From an uncultured Caldilineaceae bacterium (GTDB lineage Bacteria > Chloroflexota > Anaerolineae > Caldilineales > Caldilineaceae): DNA of 64,000 bases. This document shows positions 35,661-45,014 of this stretch, piece after piece. The stretch spans positions 1,510,722 to 1,574,721 of the forward strand of contig OY282381.1 in NCBI GenBank assembly GCA_958295915.1, in the 5' to 3' direction. Both the position numbers and the translations under genes were made by a program. The notes below the pieces were generated by a model that ran no database searches, was not told the DNA's origin, and worked only from the letters and a program-made list of their open reading frames with translations. Numbering within the stretch: the stretch's first letter is position 1; each line of letters opens with the position of its first letter.

Positions 35661-37538
35661 CTAGGCGATCGTCATTGTTTCCAATTCGTCGATCATATCC
35701 CGGATTACATCGAAGCCTCCCTGCCAAAATGAGGGGTCGGTCATATCGATCGCGGCTTCTTCCAGAATGGCTTGCGGTCGGGCAGAACCACCATATGCCA
35801 ACATCTTCAGATAGCCTGGCTTGAAGGTATCGCCCTCCTGCTGATAGCGCCGGTAGAGGGCCAATACCAGCAGTTGGCCGAAACTGTAGGCGTAACAGTA
35901 GAAGGGGGTCCGATAGATATGAGGAATGCTGATCCACTCATACTGGAAATCGTCCGACACGTCCACACTGTCGCCAAACTGCTCCTGCAGATTCTCAAGA
36001 TAGAGGCGATCCAACTCTTGGGGAGAGGCGTTTTCCTGAATGGCCTTATGCGCGCTCAGTTCGAACAGCACAAAATAGGCCTGACGCATAACCGTAGCAT
36101 AGATGTCGTCCACAGACGCTGCCAGAATCTCCCGGCGCGCCAACGGGTCCGTTTCCTCAGCCAACAACTGTTCGTTCATCACCATTTCGGCAAAGACCGA
36201 TGCGGTCTCGGACAAAGGCAAGGAGGAGTGCTGGGTCAGAATCGAATGATCTGCGGCCATCATACTGTGGACTGCGTGGCCCAATTCATGGGCGATGGTT
36301 GCTACATCTCGCACTTTGCCGGTATAGTTCACCAACACATACGGGGTGACGCTCGGCAGCACTGTGGAGCAGAAAGCGCCGGACCGTTTCCCTTTGCGCA
36401 CCTCGCTGTCAATGTGATTTTCGTCGAAGACCCGCTGGGCTTTGCTGGCAAAATCCAAATCGAAGCGCTTAAAGGTGTTCAATACCAGATTCACTGCATT
36501 TTCATAAGCAACATCTCGCGTTGAGCCTGCCAGAGGCGCGTAAATATCGTAGCGGCGCAACTTTTCCATACCCAGCCATTTGGCCTTCAATGAGAAGTAA
36601 CGCTGAAAGAGAGGCGCATTGTGGCGGGCCACCTCCAGCAGTGCATCGACAGCTTTGTCGGGGATGTCATTGACCAAATTGCGCACGGCGATCGGTGAGG
36701 CAAAGTTGCGCAATGTGACATTCTCGTTGTGCCAATCCCGCACCCGGTTGATATAAATCTGCGCCAAAATCGGCGCCTCGTCCTTGAATACCGTATACAT
36801 CGACTGATAGGCGGCCGCGCGCATAGCCGGATCTGGGGAGTAGACGTAGCCCATAATCTCACCCCGAGTCATCCGCTTTAACTCACCATCCACCTCCAGT
36901 TCGAACTCCAAGCGGTTGGTCAACATCATATAGAGGGTCATCACCGCGTTGATGCCGGTGGTATCCTTCACGTTGATGATGCGTTCGGCGGTTTCTTCCA
37001 GCATATAGGGCTTAAAGAGGCGCATCTCTTGCAGATAATGTCGATAATCCGGATAGGCGTCCGCATGCGGCAAGAGCGATTCGGCGTGCTCGTCTTGCAG
37101 CCCTTTCCACCACAAACTGAAGAAGAGCATTCGGTTCTGCGCTTCGGTCAGCGCCTGTTTCATGCGGTTGGAGTAGGTGAGAGCATCCGCCGACTGGGTA
37201 TCCGACGAGAACCAGAGGCTGCCGTAGGCGCCAAGCCGATAGAGCTGTTCGGTGATCTTCTCGTACTGTTGCAGGGCGTTGATCAGAGACTCTGGCTCCA
37301 TTTGCGGCGAGAGCTTCTCCCGCAGAGTCTCAAAGGCGGCGACATTCTCCTCGATCTGCGCCAGGCGCTCTTCAATGACAGAGTCGGAAGGGGCAGCGGG
37401 GGCAGCCGTATCAGACCCATTTGACTCGGAGCTGGCCGGCAGAAGATCGGAAAGATCCCAGCCGGACAGTTGGTAGACTTCCGGCACGGAGTTGTGTTGC
37501 GCGCTACTGTGGAGCGCTTTTTGTGTGCGCACAGTCAT
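35661..37538 (-). CDS. pepF: Oligoendopeptidase F-type M3 metallopeptidase
   Basis: About 625 residues. Zinc motif HELGHAVHSMMA with the downstream Glu in ASVFAEMVMNE; the helical M3 architecture and length fit PepF/PepB. Degrades cytosolic oligopeptides. Starts at 37538 (TVRTQKAL), 37559 or 37586 are all possible, and the first residues (QKALHSSAQHNS) translate a family A variant. Directly downstream of acnA on the same strand. Confidence 0.92.
   Translation of the reverse strand: MTVRTQKALHSSAQHNSVPEVYQLSGWDLSDLLPASSESNGSDTAAPAAPSDSVIEERLAQIEENVAAFETLREKLSPQMEPESLINALQQYEKITEQLYRLGAYGSLWFSSDTQSADALTYSNRMKQALTEAQNRMLFFSLWWKGLQDEHAESLLPHADAYPDYRHYLQEMRLFKPYMLEETAERIINVKDTTGINAVMTLYMMLTNRLEFELEVDGELKRMTRGEIMGYVYSPDPAMRAAAYQSMYTVFKDEAPILAQIYINRVRDWHNENVTLRNFASPIAVRNLVNDIPDKAVDALLEVARHNAPLFQRYFSLKAKWLGMEKLRRYDIYAPLAGSTRDVAYENAVNLVLNTFKRFDLDFASKAQRVFDENHIDSEVRKGKRSGAFCSTVLPSVTPYVLVNYTGKVRDVATIAHELGHAVHSMMAADHSILTQHSSLPLSETASVFAEMVMNEQLLAEETDPLARREILAASVDDIYATVMRQAYFVLFELSAHKAIQENASPQELDRLYLENLQEQFGDSVDVSDDFQYEWISIPHIYRTPFYCYAYSFGQLLVLALYRRYQQEGDTFKPGYLKMLAYGGSARPQAILEEAAIDMTDPSFWQGGFDVIRDMIDELETMTIA
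37497..37520 (+). repeat. Family A variant at the pepF N terminus
   Basis: Arms GCGCT and AGCGC around ACTGTGG, the same variant as the fdhA array. Confidence 0.85.
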
Positions 37539-37559
37539 AGGATATCTATCCTTTTTCAT

Positions 37560-37578
37560 GGTCAGGCACAGCCTGACC
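37560..37578. terminator. Short hairpin at the acnA-pepF junction
   Basis: Perfect arms GGTCAGGC and GCCTGACC with a 3-nt loop. A T-run follows on the plus strand only, although both flanking genes read on the minus strand, so its role as terminator is unclear. Confidence 0.4.
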
Positions 37579-37582
37579 TTTT

Positions 37583-40324
37583 TCATTTTTCCTTGACAAG
37601 ACGGCGCAAAACCGTATGCAGGATGCCGCCGTTCTTGTAATAGTTCACTTCCACTGGCGTATCCAGCCGGCTGGTGACGCGAAACTCGCTGACGGCTCCC
37701 CGTTCACGGGTCACCCGTACTGTATATTCCTGGCGCGGCGCCATCTCCTCCGTCAACCCCAGAATATCGTATGTCTCAAAACCGCTCAGGTCCAGGGAGT
37801 GCATACTCTGGCTGTCTTTGAACTGCAAAGGCAGTATGCCCATTCCCACCAGATTGGAACGATGTATGCGCTCGAAGCTCTCGGCAATCACGGCTTTGAC
37901 GCCCTGAAGCCACGGTCCTTTTGCCGCCCAATCCCGGCTGGAGCCGGCGCCGTACTCCTTGCCGGCCAGGATAATCAGCGGCGTGCCTTCCTGCTGGTAT
38001 TGCTCGGCTGCATCCCAGATCGCCATTTCAAAGGGTCCCGCTGATCCAGCGGAAGAGGCGCGGGGCATGTATACTGTATACCCGCCTTCGACTCCATCCA
38101 GCATCTGATTCTTTATGCGAATGTTGGCGAATGTGCCCCGCATCATGATTTCGTGATTTCCCCGCCGGCTGCCATAGCTATTCCATTCGGAGCGGGGCAC
38201 ACCTTTAGCGGTCAGATACTGACCGGCGGGGCTATTGGGCGCAATGACGCCCGCCGGGCTGATATGGTCGGTTGTCGTGCTGTCCGGCATTACCGCCAGC
38301 ACGCGCGCGCCGACAATGGGCTGCACTGGAGGCGCATCCGTCCCCATCTCTTTGAAGAAGGTAGGCTCCTGAATATAGGTGCTGGCCGGATTCCAAGCGT
38401 AGAGCTCGCCACCGGAGATGGGCACTTCATTCCACTGTTCATTGCCTGTGAAAACATCAGCGTATTGCTCGTGGAACAGCGCCGGTTTCAGGCTGCGATG
38501 GATTTCCGACTGAATCTCTTCTTGACTCGGCCACACCTCCGACAAAAAGACGGGCTCGCCGTTCGGGTCGTAGCCCAAGGGGTCATTGTCCAGATCGATA
38601 TTCACTGTGCCGGCGATGGCGTAGGCCACCACCAGGGGTGGCGAGGCCAGGAAATTGGCCCGCGCATCCGGCCCGATGCGTCCTTCAAAGTTGCGGTTGC
38701 CACTCAGCACGGAAGCCGCCACCAGATCGGCGCTATGAATCTCCTCGCGGATGGGTTGGGGCAGCGGGCCACTGTTGCCGATACAGGTGGTGCAGCCGTA
38801 GCCGACGGTATGGAAGTTCAAGGCTTCCAGATAGGGGATCAGCCCGCTGGCCTGCAAATAGCTGGTGACGACCTTTGAGCCGGGGGCCAGGCTGGTCTTC
38901 ACCCACGGCTTAACGTCCAGGCCCCGTTCTACAGCTTTCTTCGCCAGCAGGCCGGCGCCGATCATCACCGACGGATTGCTGGTATTGGTGCAGGAGGTGA
39001 TGGCGGCGATCACCACATCACCGTGCTCCAGGGTGAAATCGATGCCTTTGAAGTTGACGTTCGCGCGGTTGTCCAGTTCGGCGCTCTCCAGCCCGAAGCC
39101 CTGCGCGCCCACGGGCGCTGTGAGCATTCCATTCCATTTATTTTTCATATCCGACAGATCGATGCGATCTTGAGGACGTTTGGGGCCGGCCAGGCTGGGC
39201 CGCACACTGCTCATGTCCAATTCGAGTGTCTCAGTAAACACTAGGTCCGGCGTGTCATTGGTATGAAAGAGGCCCTGCTCTTTGCAATAGCGTTCTACCA
39301 GATCGATCAGTTCCTGGTTGCGCCCGGTGCTGGCGAGGTAGCGCAGAGTTTCGTAATCTACGGGGAAGAAGCCCATGGTTGCGCCGTATTCCGGCGACAT
39401 ATTGGCGATTGTGGCCCGATCTGGCAGGCTGAGTTTGCCCAAGCCAGGACCGAAATATTCGACGAATTTGCCGACGACACCCTGCTGTCGCAGCATTTCC
39501 GTCACCCGCAGCACCAGATCCGTAGCGGTGGCTCCCTCCGGCAGCGCGCCGGTCAGCTTGAAGCCGACCACATCGGGCAAGAGCATATAGATCGGCTGGC
39601 CCAGCATCACGGCCTCGGCTTCGATGCCGCCCACGCCCCAACCGAGGACGCCCAGCCCGTTGATCATTGTCGTATGGCTATCTGTTCCCACCAGTGAGTC
39701 GGGGTAGGCCTCCGGCGAGCCGTCAGCGGCCACAGAGGAGGTCTGCACAACTTTCGCCAGATATTCCAGATTCACCTGATGCACAATGCCGGTGGCCGGC
39801 GGCACCACGCGGAAATTGTCAAAGGCCCGCTGGCCCCATTTCAGGAATTCATAGCGTTCCCGGTTTCGCTCGAATTCCCGTTCAGCATTGAAGAGCAGAG
39901 CGAATGTCGAGCCAAACCGGTCCACCTGCACCGAGTGATCGATGACCAGATCCACGGGCACCACCGGATTGATCTTATTGGCGTCGCCACCCAAGCGGGC
40001 CATGGCGCTACGCAAGGCCGCCAGGTCCACCACACTTGGCACGCCGGTGAAATCCTGCAGAATCACCCGCGCCGGCTTAAACGGAATTTCGACCTTGCCA
40101 GCGGTCTCTGGGCCCCAGTTGGCGATGGTTTCTATCGCCTCTCGGGTGATTTCAAAGCCTTCGGCCTGACGCAATGCCGCCTCTAACAGCACTTTGATCG
40201 AGAACGGCAGACGGTTCACAGTGGCCACGCCGGCCTTTTCCAGAGCATCCAGCCGATAGATTGTAACCGGGCCGCTATCCGTCTGGAGCGCGTCCCGTGC
40301 GTTGAAATAATCCTGTCGAACCAT
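37583..40324 (-). CDS. acnA: Aconitate hydratase
   Basis: TCA-cycle enzyme, citrate to isocitrate, [4Fe-4S] dependent. 913 residues from ATG 40324, chosen because AGAGGGGA precedes it (40348 is an alternative). Cluster cysteines are in [11 protein letters not shown] and [11 protein letters not shown]; other signatures are [20 protein letters not shown] near the middle of the first half and [11 protein letters not shown] near the end. AcnA/IRP1 type with the swivel domain at the C terminus. Confidence 0.96.
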   Translation of the reverse strand: MVRQDYFNARDALQTDSGPVTIYRLDALEKAGVATVNRLPFSIKVLLEAALRQAEGFEITREAIETIANWGPETAGKVEIPFKPARVILQDFTGVPSVVDLAALRSAMARLGGDANKINPVVPVDLVIDHSVQVDRFGSTFALLFNAEREFERNRERYEFLKWGQRAFDNFRVVPPATGIVHQVNLEYLAKVVQTSSVAADGSPEAYPDSLVGTDSHTTMINGLGVLGWGVGGIEAEAVMLGQPIYMLLPDVVGFKLTGALPEGATATDLVLRVTEMLRQQGVVGKFVEYFGPGLGKLSLPDRATIANMSPEYGATMGFFPVDYETLRYLASTGRNQELIDLVERYCKEQGLFHTNDTPDLVFTETLELDMSSVRPSLAGPKRPQDRIDLSDMKNKWNGMLTAPVGAQGFGLESAELDNRANVNFKGIDFTLEHGDVVIAAITSCTNTSNPSVMIGAGLLAKKAVERGLDVKPWVKTSLAPGSKVVTSYLQASGLIPYLEALNFHTVGYGCTTCIGNSGPLPQPIREEIHSADLVAASVLSGNRNFEGRIGPDARANFLASPPLVVAYAIAGTVNIDLDNDPLGYDPNGEPVFLSEVWPSQEEIQSEIHRSLKPALFHEQYADVFTGNEQWNEVPISGGELYAWNPASTYIQEPTFFKEMGTDAPPVQPIVGARVLAVMPDSTTTDHISPAGVIAPNSPAGQYLTAKGVPRSEWNSYGSRRGNHEIMMRGTFANIRIKNQMLDGVEGGYTVYMPRASSAGSAGPFEMAIWDAAEQYQQEGTPLIILAGKEYGAGSSRDWAAKGPWLQGVKAVIAESFERIHRSNLVGMGILPLQFKDSQSMHSLDLSGFETYDILGLTEEMAPRQEYTVRVTRERGAVSEFRVTSRLDTPVEVNYYKNGGILHTVLRRLVKEK

Positions 40325-40348
40325 TGCGTCCCCTCTTGGATTCATCAA

Positions 40349-40405
40349 AAGTTTTTAGTTGCCAGTTTTTAGTTTTTAGCAACTGCGCTGGTACTCGAAA
40401 CCGAA
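40349..40405 (+). repeat. Family E repeat
   Basis: AGTTTTTAGTTGCCAG and GTACTCGAAACCGAAC, upstream of acnA. The rest of the 442-bp gap to 40767 holds the promoter/operator and family C listed next. Confidence 0.7.
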
Positions 40406-40584
40406 CACTATGCGCTTGTCGCGTCGGCCCAACCCAGCGTCATGATAGGTCTCTTTATGATACCCGTTTTGGAGAAAGAAAGCATAATTTGGGGAACGCC
40501 AGGCATAGACGCCGAATCCAGTGTAGCCGCCCGGAGACGCGTCAGAAGCTTACCCCATCTTGAGACGCGCCCGCTGAAAAACAC

Positions 40585-40653
40585 TTGTCAGGATTTGGCG
40601 AAACTTGACAAATTGGACAAACTTGTCAAAATATATTGTACATGTAGTATACA
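40585..40653 (+). promoter_or_regulatory. Promoter/operator of the DNA methyltransferase
   Basis: TTGTCA (40624-40629), 18-bp spacer, TATACA (40648-40653) is a plausible promoter. TTGACAA (40605-40611) and TTGTCAA (40624-40630) form a 7-bp inverted repeat over the -35, and another TTGTCA is at 40585. Such an operator suggests regulated methylase expression. Confidence 0.5.
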
Positions 40654-40719
40654 CGAACGGCGGTCTCCTCATCTGGTTCATGCAACCCATACTGTGATTC
40701 AAACAGCGCAAGATGGCAA

Positions 40720-40749
40720 GATGCGCTACCGCTTCGCTATATGAGCGCG
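40720..40749 (+). repeat. Family C palindrome upstream of the methyltransferase
   Basis: GATGCGCTACCGCTTCGCTA then ATGAGCGCG; ends about 18 bp before the proposed ATG. Confidence 0.85.
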
Positions 40750-40766
40750 TAATGGAGAAATCCATA

Positions 40767-41642
40767 ATGACTAACACTACAATGCAGTCATTCGGAACAA
40801 GCGCCAGAATCGGGCATGATTCCAGTTCGTTCTATAGCCGGAAGCTATATGAAGATTCGGTACTGGTAGAGGATGATCCATCTGCAGAGAACACAATTTC
40901 TGATCTGAATCGCCTGTATGCCCATAGCAGCGCGTCAATGTATGAATTGCCAGATAACAGCGTGCATCTTATGGTAACTTCTCCGCCTTACAATGTGGGG
41001 AAGGATTACGACGGGGATATGACCGAGGCCGAGTATCGTGTTGTTCTCCGAGAAGTATGGCAGGAGACGCATAGAGTTCTGGTACATGGGGGTAGAGCCT
41101 GCATAAATGTCGCCAATCTCGGGCGCAAGCCCTATATTCCCCTGAGCGCATATATCACTTCCGATATGATCGATCTCGGTTTCCTTATGAGAGGTCAGAT
41201 TATCTGGAACAAACAAGCCAGCGCTGGATCGTCTTGCGCATGGGGTAGTTGGCGATCTCCATCTAATCCGGTTCTCAGAGATGTGCATGAGTACATCTTA
41301 GTGTTCTGCAAGGGGGACTTCGCCCGCAAGAAACCTGTTTGTGGGAAGCACCCGACCATTCGCAAAGAAGATTTCCTGGAATGGACGAAAAGCGTATGGG
41401 AATTCCCTGCAGAATCGGCAAAAAAGGTGAAACATCCTGCCCCTTATCCGCTGGAACTTCCAGCTCGTTGCATTCAACTGTACACCTATTCGAATGATGT
41501 CGTATTAGACCCATTTATCGGAAGCGGCACAACCGCTGTTGCGGCGCAAGAAGCTGGTCGCAACTGGATTGGATATGATATTTCCCAGGAATATGTGGAC
41601 TTGTCTTATAAAAGACTTGGCCTGCAAATGAGGATGTTGTGA
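40767..41642 (+). CDS. Beta-class site-specific DNA methyltransferase (N4-cytosine or N6-adenine)
   Basis: 291 residues from ATG 40767 (TGGAG upstream); 40752 is an alternative. Catalytic motif IV is TSPPYNVGKDY and precedes the SAM motif DPFIGSGTTAVAAQEAG, the beta-class order. SPPY leans towards N4-cytosine but does not prove it. The local sequence is clearly more AT-rich than the neighbouring genes, a sign of transfer. A short overlapping frame that looks like the start of a restriction enzyme follows, so this is probably the surviving half of a type II system. Confidence 0.88.
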   Translation: MTNTTMQSFGTSARIGHDSSSFYSRKLYEDSVLVEDDPSAENTISDLNRLYAHSSASMYELPDNSVHLMVTSPPYNVGKDYDGDMTEAEYRVVLREVWQETHRVLVHGGRACINVANLGRKPYIPLSAYITSDMIDLGFLMRGQIIWNKQASAGSSCAWGSWRSPSNPVLRDVHEYILVFCKGDFARKKPVCGKHPTIRKEDFLEWTKSVWEFPAESAKKVKHPAPYPLELPARCIQLYTYSNDVVLDPFIGSGTTAVAAQEAGRNWIGYDISQEYVDLSYKRLGLQMRML

Positions 41643-41764
41643 ATCCACACATTGCCAATCTTATGGAGGACAAGGGCATGATGGAGAAGATATCCAGAGG
41701 TCTACCCGAAGCCTTTGCCATCGCATCAGCAGCAAGAAGTACTGGAAGAGATGGGTGGCAGTGA
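41639..41764 (+). pseudogene. Probable remnant of the cognate restriction endonuclease gene
   Basis: A GTG at 41639 overlaps the methylase stop by 4 bp (GTGA), typical of translational coupling. It encodes 41 residues (NPHIANLMEDKGMMEKISRG, then LPEAFAIASAARS) and stops at 41764. In the +1 frame the next codons give an E-M-G-G-S-E-like run, suggesting a frameshift. The pattern resembles N termini of some type II restriction endonucleases, but I cannot name the family. The remaining ~90 bp to family D hold nothing. Confidence 0.45.
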
Positions 41765-41850
41765 GAACTAGTTGCATGTAGCCGTTTCAACTAACCACAG
41801 AGGCATTAATCTCTCCAGTTACTCTTCGCTCTTCACTTCCGCCCCTACAT

Positions 41851-41898
41851 CTCAACGTTGGCGCTATGTCCAGCAGATGGAGAGCGCTCACGTTTCGA
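41851..41898 (+). repeat. Family D palindrome at the lipA 3' end
   Basis: CTCAACGTTGGCGCTATGTC then GGAGAGCGCTCACGTTTCG. The lipA stop codon (41888-41890) is part of it. Confidence 0.88.
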
Positions 41899-42991
41899 CC
41901 ACCCGCGGACTCAAATGCGCCTGACCGTCTGCGTGGTAGCTGCTGCGCACCAGAGGGCCGCATTCCATCCAGCGGAAGCCGCGGCGTTCGCCTTCCTCGC
42001 GTAAGCGGTCGAACTGCGCCGGCGTATAGTAGCCGACGATCGGCAGATGAAAACGGCTTGGCTGCAGATATTGGCCGATGGTCATGATGTCCACGTCATG
42101 GGCTCTCAGGTCATCCATTACGTATAGAATCTCATCCCAGGACTCACCCAACCCTACCATAATTCCCGATTTCGTCAGGGTCAGCGCGTCCATCTCTTTG
42201 GCCCGCTGCAGAAGTTCCAGCGAACGAAGGTATTGGGCCTGGGGACGCACAGTCTTGTAGAGGCGCGCAACCGTCTCTGTGTTGTGATTGAGGATCTCGG
42301 GTTTCGCATCCATGACTGTCTTCAGCGCAGCCCAGTCACCCTTGAAGTCAGGGATCAGCACTTCGACAGTGCAGCCGGGTTGCAAGCGTCGAATCCAATA
42401 TATGCTCTCGGCGAAGACCCATGCGCCGCCATCCGGCTGCTCGTCTCGGTTGACGCTCGTCAGCACCGCGTGTTGCAGATTCATTATCTGGACGCTCTCG
42501 CCCACGCGCTGAGGCTCTTCTGGATCGAGCGCGGCCGGTCGGCCGGTTTTGATTTTGCAAAAGCCGCAGGAGCGGGTGCACGTATCCCCCATCAGCAGAA
42601 ACGTGGCTGTGCCCCGTCCCCAACATTCGCCGATATTGGGGCACATCGCCTCTTCACAGACGGTATTCAGGCTCTTTCCGCGAAATAACCCTTTCAATTC
42701 CCGATATCTGGGCGTATCCGGTGAGCGGACGCGTAACCACGGCGGACGACGTCCGCGCGTGAGCTGGCCCGGCCCTTTCTCACCGACAATGACCGGCACA
42801 GGTTGCAATGCGCCTCTGCTCGAAAGAGGCGCGAATTCAAGGCTGTCCGCTCGATCCAGAGATCCGCTCACCGAATCGTCGGGCATAGAGGACAAGGTTG
42901 GCGGGCCAGTCGGCTCGGTCGGAAGCGGTTCGATACGGACTGCGCCTAGGTCGTTTTCTTCGATATGTAGCTCTACTGTCGCTCTCTTCAT
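41888..42991 (-). CDS. lipA: Lipoyl synthase
   Basis: Radical-SAM enzyme that inserts sulfur into octanoyl groups on lipoyl domains. 367 residues. Auxiliary cluster cysteines 112, 117, 123 ([12 protein letters not shown]) and radical-SAM cysteines 138, 142, 145 (CTRSCGFC) are intact. The family starts near residue 77; the first 75 residues are extra and include a translated family B palindrome ([13 protein letters not shown], 52-64). The C terminus (LSPRVVET) lies in a family D repeat, so the usual terminal serine motif region may be altered. No lipB is in the window. Confidence 0.94.
   Translation of the reverse strand: MKRATVELHIEENDLGAVRIEPLPTEPTGPPTLSSMPDDSVSGSLDRADSLEFAPLSSRGALQPVPVIVGEKGPGQLTRGRRPPWLRVRSPDTPRYRELKGLFRGKSLNTVCEEAMCPNIGECWGRGTATFLLMGDTCTRSCGFCKIKTGRPAALDPEEPQRVGESVQIMNLQHAVLTSVNRDEQPDGGAWVFAESIYWIRRLQPGCTVEVLIPDFKGDWAALKTVMDAKPEILNHNTETVARLYKTVRPQAQYLRSLELLQRAKEMDALTLTKSGIMVGLGESWDEILYVMDDLRAHDVDIMTIGQYLQPSRFHLPIVGYYTPAQFDRLREEGERRGFRWMECGPLVRSSYHADGQAHLSPRVVET
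42810..42832 (+). repeat. Family B palindrome inside lipA
   Basis: Arms GCGCCTCT and AGAGGCGC around GCTCGAA. Confidence 0.9.
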
Positions 42992-43028
42992 GTGGAAAGG
43001 GTCTTCCTGTCTTGTGAAAGGAAGGTAT

Positions 43029-43053
43029 AGCGCGCGCCACTGTAGGGCACGAC
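43029..43053 (+). repeat. Family A palindrome upstream of lipA
   Basis: GCGCGCCACTGTAGGGCACG, in the 83-bp lipA/ligase gap. Confidence 0.8.
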
Positions 43054-43074
43054 TTTGTTCACGTCAAGGGACGT

Positions 43075-44676
43075 TTACTCATGTGTTGGCATGACCGGCG
43101 GCGCGGTATCCTCTCTCTCGATCAGAATTATGGCGACGGTCAAGCCGACGAACAGCCAAAACAGGACGGTCATGTGTGGGTACTTCAGGTTGAACCAGTA
43201 ATGGTCGGCCAGGCCGCTGACGAGCGCGCCGAAGACCGCGCCGCCGAAACCCAATAGCAACGCTTCCCGCTCAAGCGCGACGCCGGCCCGCCAGGTCGCC
43301 AGGAACATACTGAAATAGCCGCCCATCGCTGCCAGAAAGATAACAACACCGACGAGGCCCATATTTTCGGCCATGGTCAGATAGAACATACTGACACCCA
43401 AATAGATGTCAAGGTCCGGCGTGCCGGCAAAGCCGACACCGAATAGCGGGTAGCGGCGAATCAGAATCAGCGCGTCTTTATATTCACCGAAGCGCATCTG
43501 CGTCGCTAGATCCGCCCCGGACAGCCCTGCTAGCAAACGGGCCACATACTCCTGGGTTTGGGGCAACAGAAACAGAAGTAGCCCGAAGACGATTCCCATG
43601 GGCAACAGACGCCGGTATCTGAGCGCCGCCGGAATTGCGAGCGCGGCGACCATTCCAAAGAGGGCCGAGCGGCTGAACGTCCAGTAGAGGGCCAATCCCA
43701 CTGTGGCGAACATCACCAATCCCAGCCATCTAGGGAGCAGTGGTCGTTGGGCGAAAAGTTGCGGTCCAAGCACGCCTGCCGCCAAGATCATCATTCCTCC
43801 CAGCACATTCGGATCCACTGCTGTGCCCATAGCGCGCATTGTGCCCTCCGTGTCGTCCTCGATCCAGCGCAGCGAGCCATAGCCGCCGGGGTAGTCGAAG
43901 CGCGCGAGCCGGTCCAGCGCCCAAACGGTCCATACTTCAGGAATGACGTAGAACAAAACTGCAATCGACGCCGCCACCCACGCCACCGTAAACAGCCAGC
44001 GGGCTACCCAATCCAACTCTCGTTGGGTGCGAACCGTATTGATGACAACAAAATACAGACCGATGCCCAGTAGAATTTCGCCAAAACGGCGAATGATAGT
44101 GCTCGTGGGCCGGCTATGGGTCATACCGTAGACAAAGCTGAACACCGCTATCAGCATAAACAGCCCTACCAGTAGGCCGATAGGCGAGATAATAAAGGTT
44201 GAATGCGTCTCTGCTCGCAAGAGGCGAGATTGCCGATTCTGACCGCTCAACGGGTTCAAGGTCGAGGCTGACTGAGCCAAGGGGCCCCTTCTCAACGTTC
44301 GCGCTATGTGCGGCAGATGGAGAGCGCTCACGTTTCGACTTGTCACCAATTTAAGAATCCAGACAAAGACCAACGCGCCCAGCGCTGCATCGAGGAAAGT
44401 CGGCTTGAAACCGAGGCGAAAAGGCAGGCTGGCAAAAGGCAGGACAAAGGCAACACCCACTAGCGCCACATATCCCCAATGGGTGTCCATCAAAATCAGC
44501 GTAGCACTGACGATCGCCACAGCCAGCGCCAGCGCGATCAGTGGTCCGGCAATCCCTACCAGCAGGGCGATCAGCGAGACGCCGGCTACAAGCAGCAGGC
44601 TAATGGCGCTGCGTCGCACCAGCGGTTGGGTCGAGAGCACACTTTCGGCAAAGTATGCGTAGGCGGTCTGAATCAT
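43075..44676 (-). CDS. O-antigen ligase/polymerase-like membrane protein
   Basis: 533 residues from ATG 44676 (44715 is possible). About 12 hydrophobic helices with a large outer loop near residues 255-300 ([17 protein letters not shown]), the Wzy/WaaL (O-antigen ligase superfamily) pattern; the helix with [14 protein letters not shown] and [14 protein letters not shown] are typical. Likely polymerises or transfers a surface glycan. Around residues 112-165 it carries an in-frame insertion translated from family D and B repeats ([17 protein letters not shown]...), between two membrane helices. No other glycan genes are adjacent. Confidence 0.82.
   Translation of the reverse strand: MIQTAYAYFAESVLSTQPLVRRSAISLLLVAGVSLIALLVGIAGPLIALALAVAIVSATLILMDTHWGYVALVGVAFVLPFASLPFRLGFKPTFLDAALGALVFVWILKLVTSRNVSALHLPHIARTLRRGPLAQSASTLNPLSGQNRQSRLLRAETHSTFIISPIGLLVGLFMLIAVFSFVYGMTHSRPTSTIIRRFGEILLGIGLYFVVINTVRTQRELDWVARWLFTVAWVAASIAVLFYVIPEVWTVWALDRLARFDYPGGYGSLRWIEDDTEGTMRAMGTAVDPNVLGGMMILAAGVLGPQLFAQRPLLPRWLGLVMFATVGLALYWTFSRSALFGMVAALAIPAALRYRRLLPMGIVFGLLLFLLPQTQEYVARLLAGLSGADLATQMRFGEYKDALILIRRYPLFGVGFAGTPDLDIYLGVSMFYLTMAENMGLVGVVIFLAAMGGYFSMFLATWRAGVALEREALLLGFGGAVFGALVSGLADHYWFNLKYPHMTVLFWLFVGLTVAIILIEREDTAPPVMPTHE
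44205..44227 (+). repeat. Family B palindrome inside the ligase gene
   Basis: GCGTCTCT and AGAGGCGA around GCTCGCA; slightly degraded. Confidence 0.8.
44291..44338 (+). repeat. Family D palindrome inside the ligase gene
   Basis: CTCAACGTTCGCGCTATGTG then GGAGAGCGCTCACGTTTCG, translated in-frame. Confidence 0.88.
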
Positions 44677-44747
44677 CACTGGAGTATACCACAGGGACAG
44701 ATGAAGGTAGAGCATCGCAGCGCTCTTCTGCGAGTTCAGATAGACAT

Positions 44748-44795
44748 CTCAGCCTTCGAGCTATGTCCAGCAGATGGAGAGCGCTTACGCTTCGA
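44748..44795 (+). repeat. Family D palindrome
   Basis: CTCAGCCTTCGAGCTATGTC then GGAGAGCGCTTACGCTTCG, in the 338-bp gap before the formate dehydrogenase locus. Confidence 0.85.
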
Positions 44796-44924
44796 TTTCT
44801 GGTTTCATTATGCTCGCGCCGCCTCAGCGACACACTCGACGGCGGCTCCGATCTGCGGATTTCGAGCCACTTGTACGCTCAGGCTAAGGCCAGTTGGAAC
44901 AACAGCTAATGAACTGGTAGAATT

Positions 44925-44990
44925 CAGGGGTCAGTGAAACCCCACTGATCACTGCAGTTACTGGCACTAGCCACTGGTCATTGCAGTTTG
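44925..44990 (+). repeat. Family E repeat
   Basis: GGGGTCAGTGAAACCCC mini-palindrome, then CTGCAGTTACTGGCACTAG, just before the NuoEF-like gene. Confidence 0.7.
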
Positions 44991-45014
44991 GCACACAAAA
45001 CAGCGTCACAGAAA

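Noticed and set aside
37560-37578. Terminator for acnA
   Set aside because: The hairpin is good but the T-run is on the opposite strand to acnA; listed only with low confidence.
40442-40744. 100-codon frame upstream of the methyltransferase (possible controller protein)
   Set aside because: It runs through the promoter/operator and into a family C repeat and has no helix-turn-helix or other recognisable pattern.
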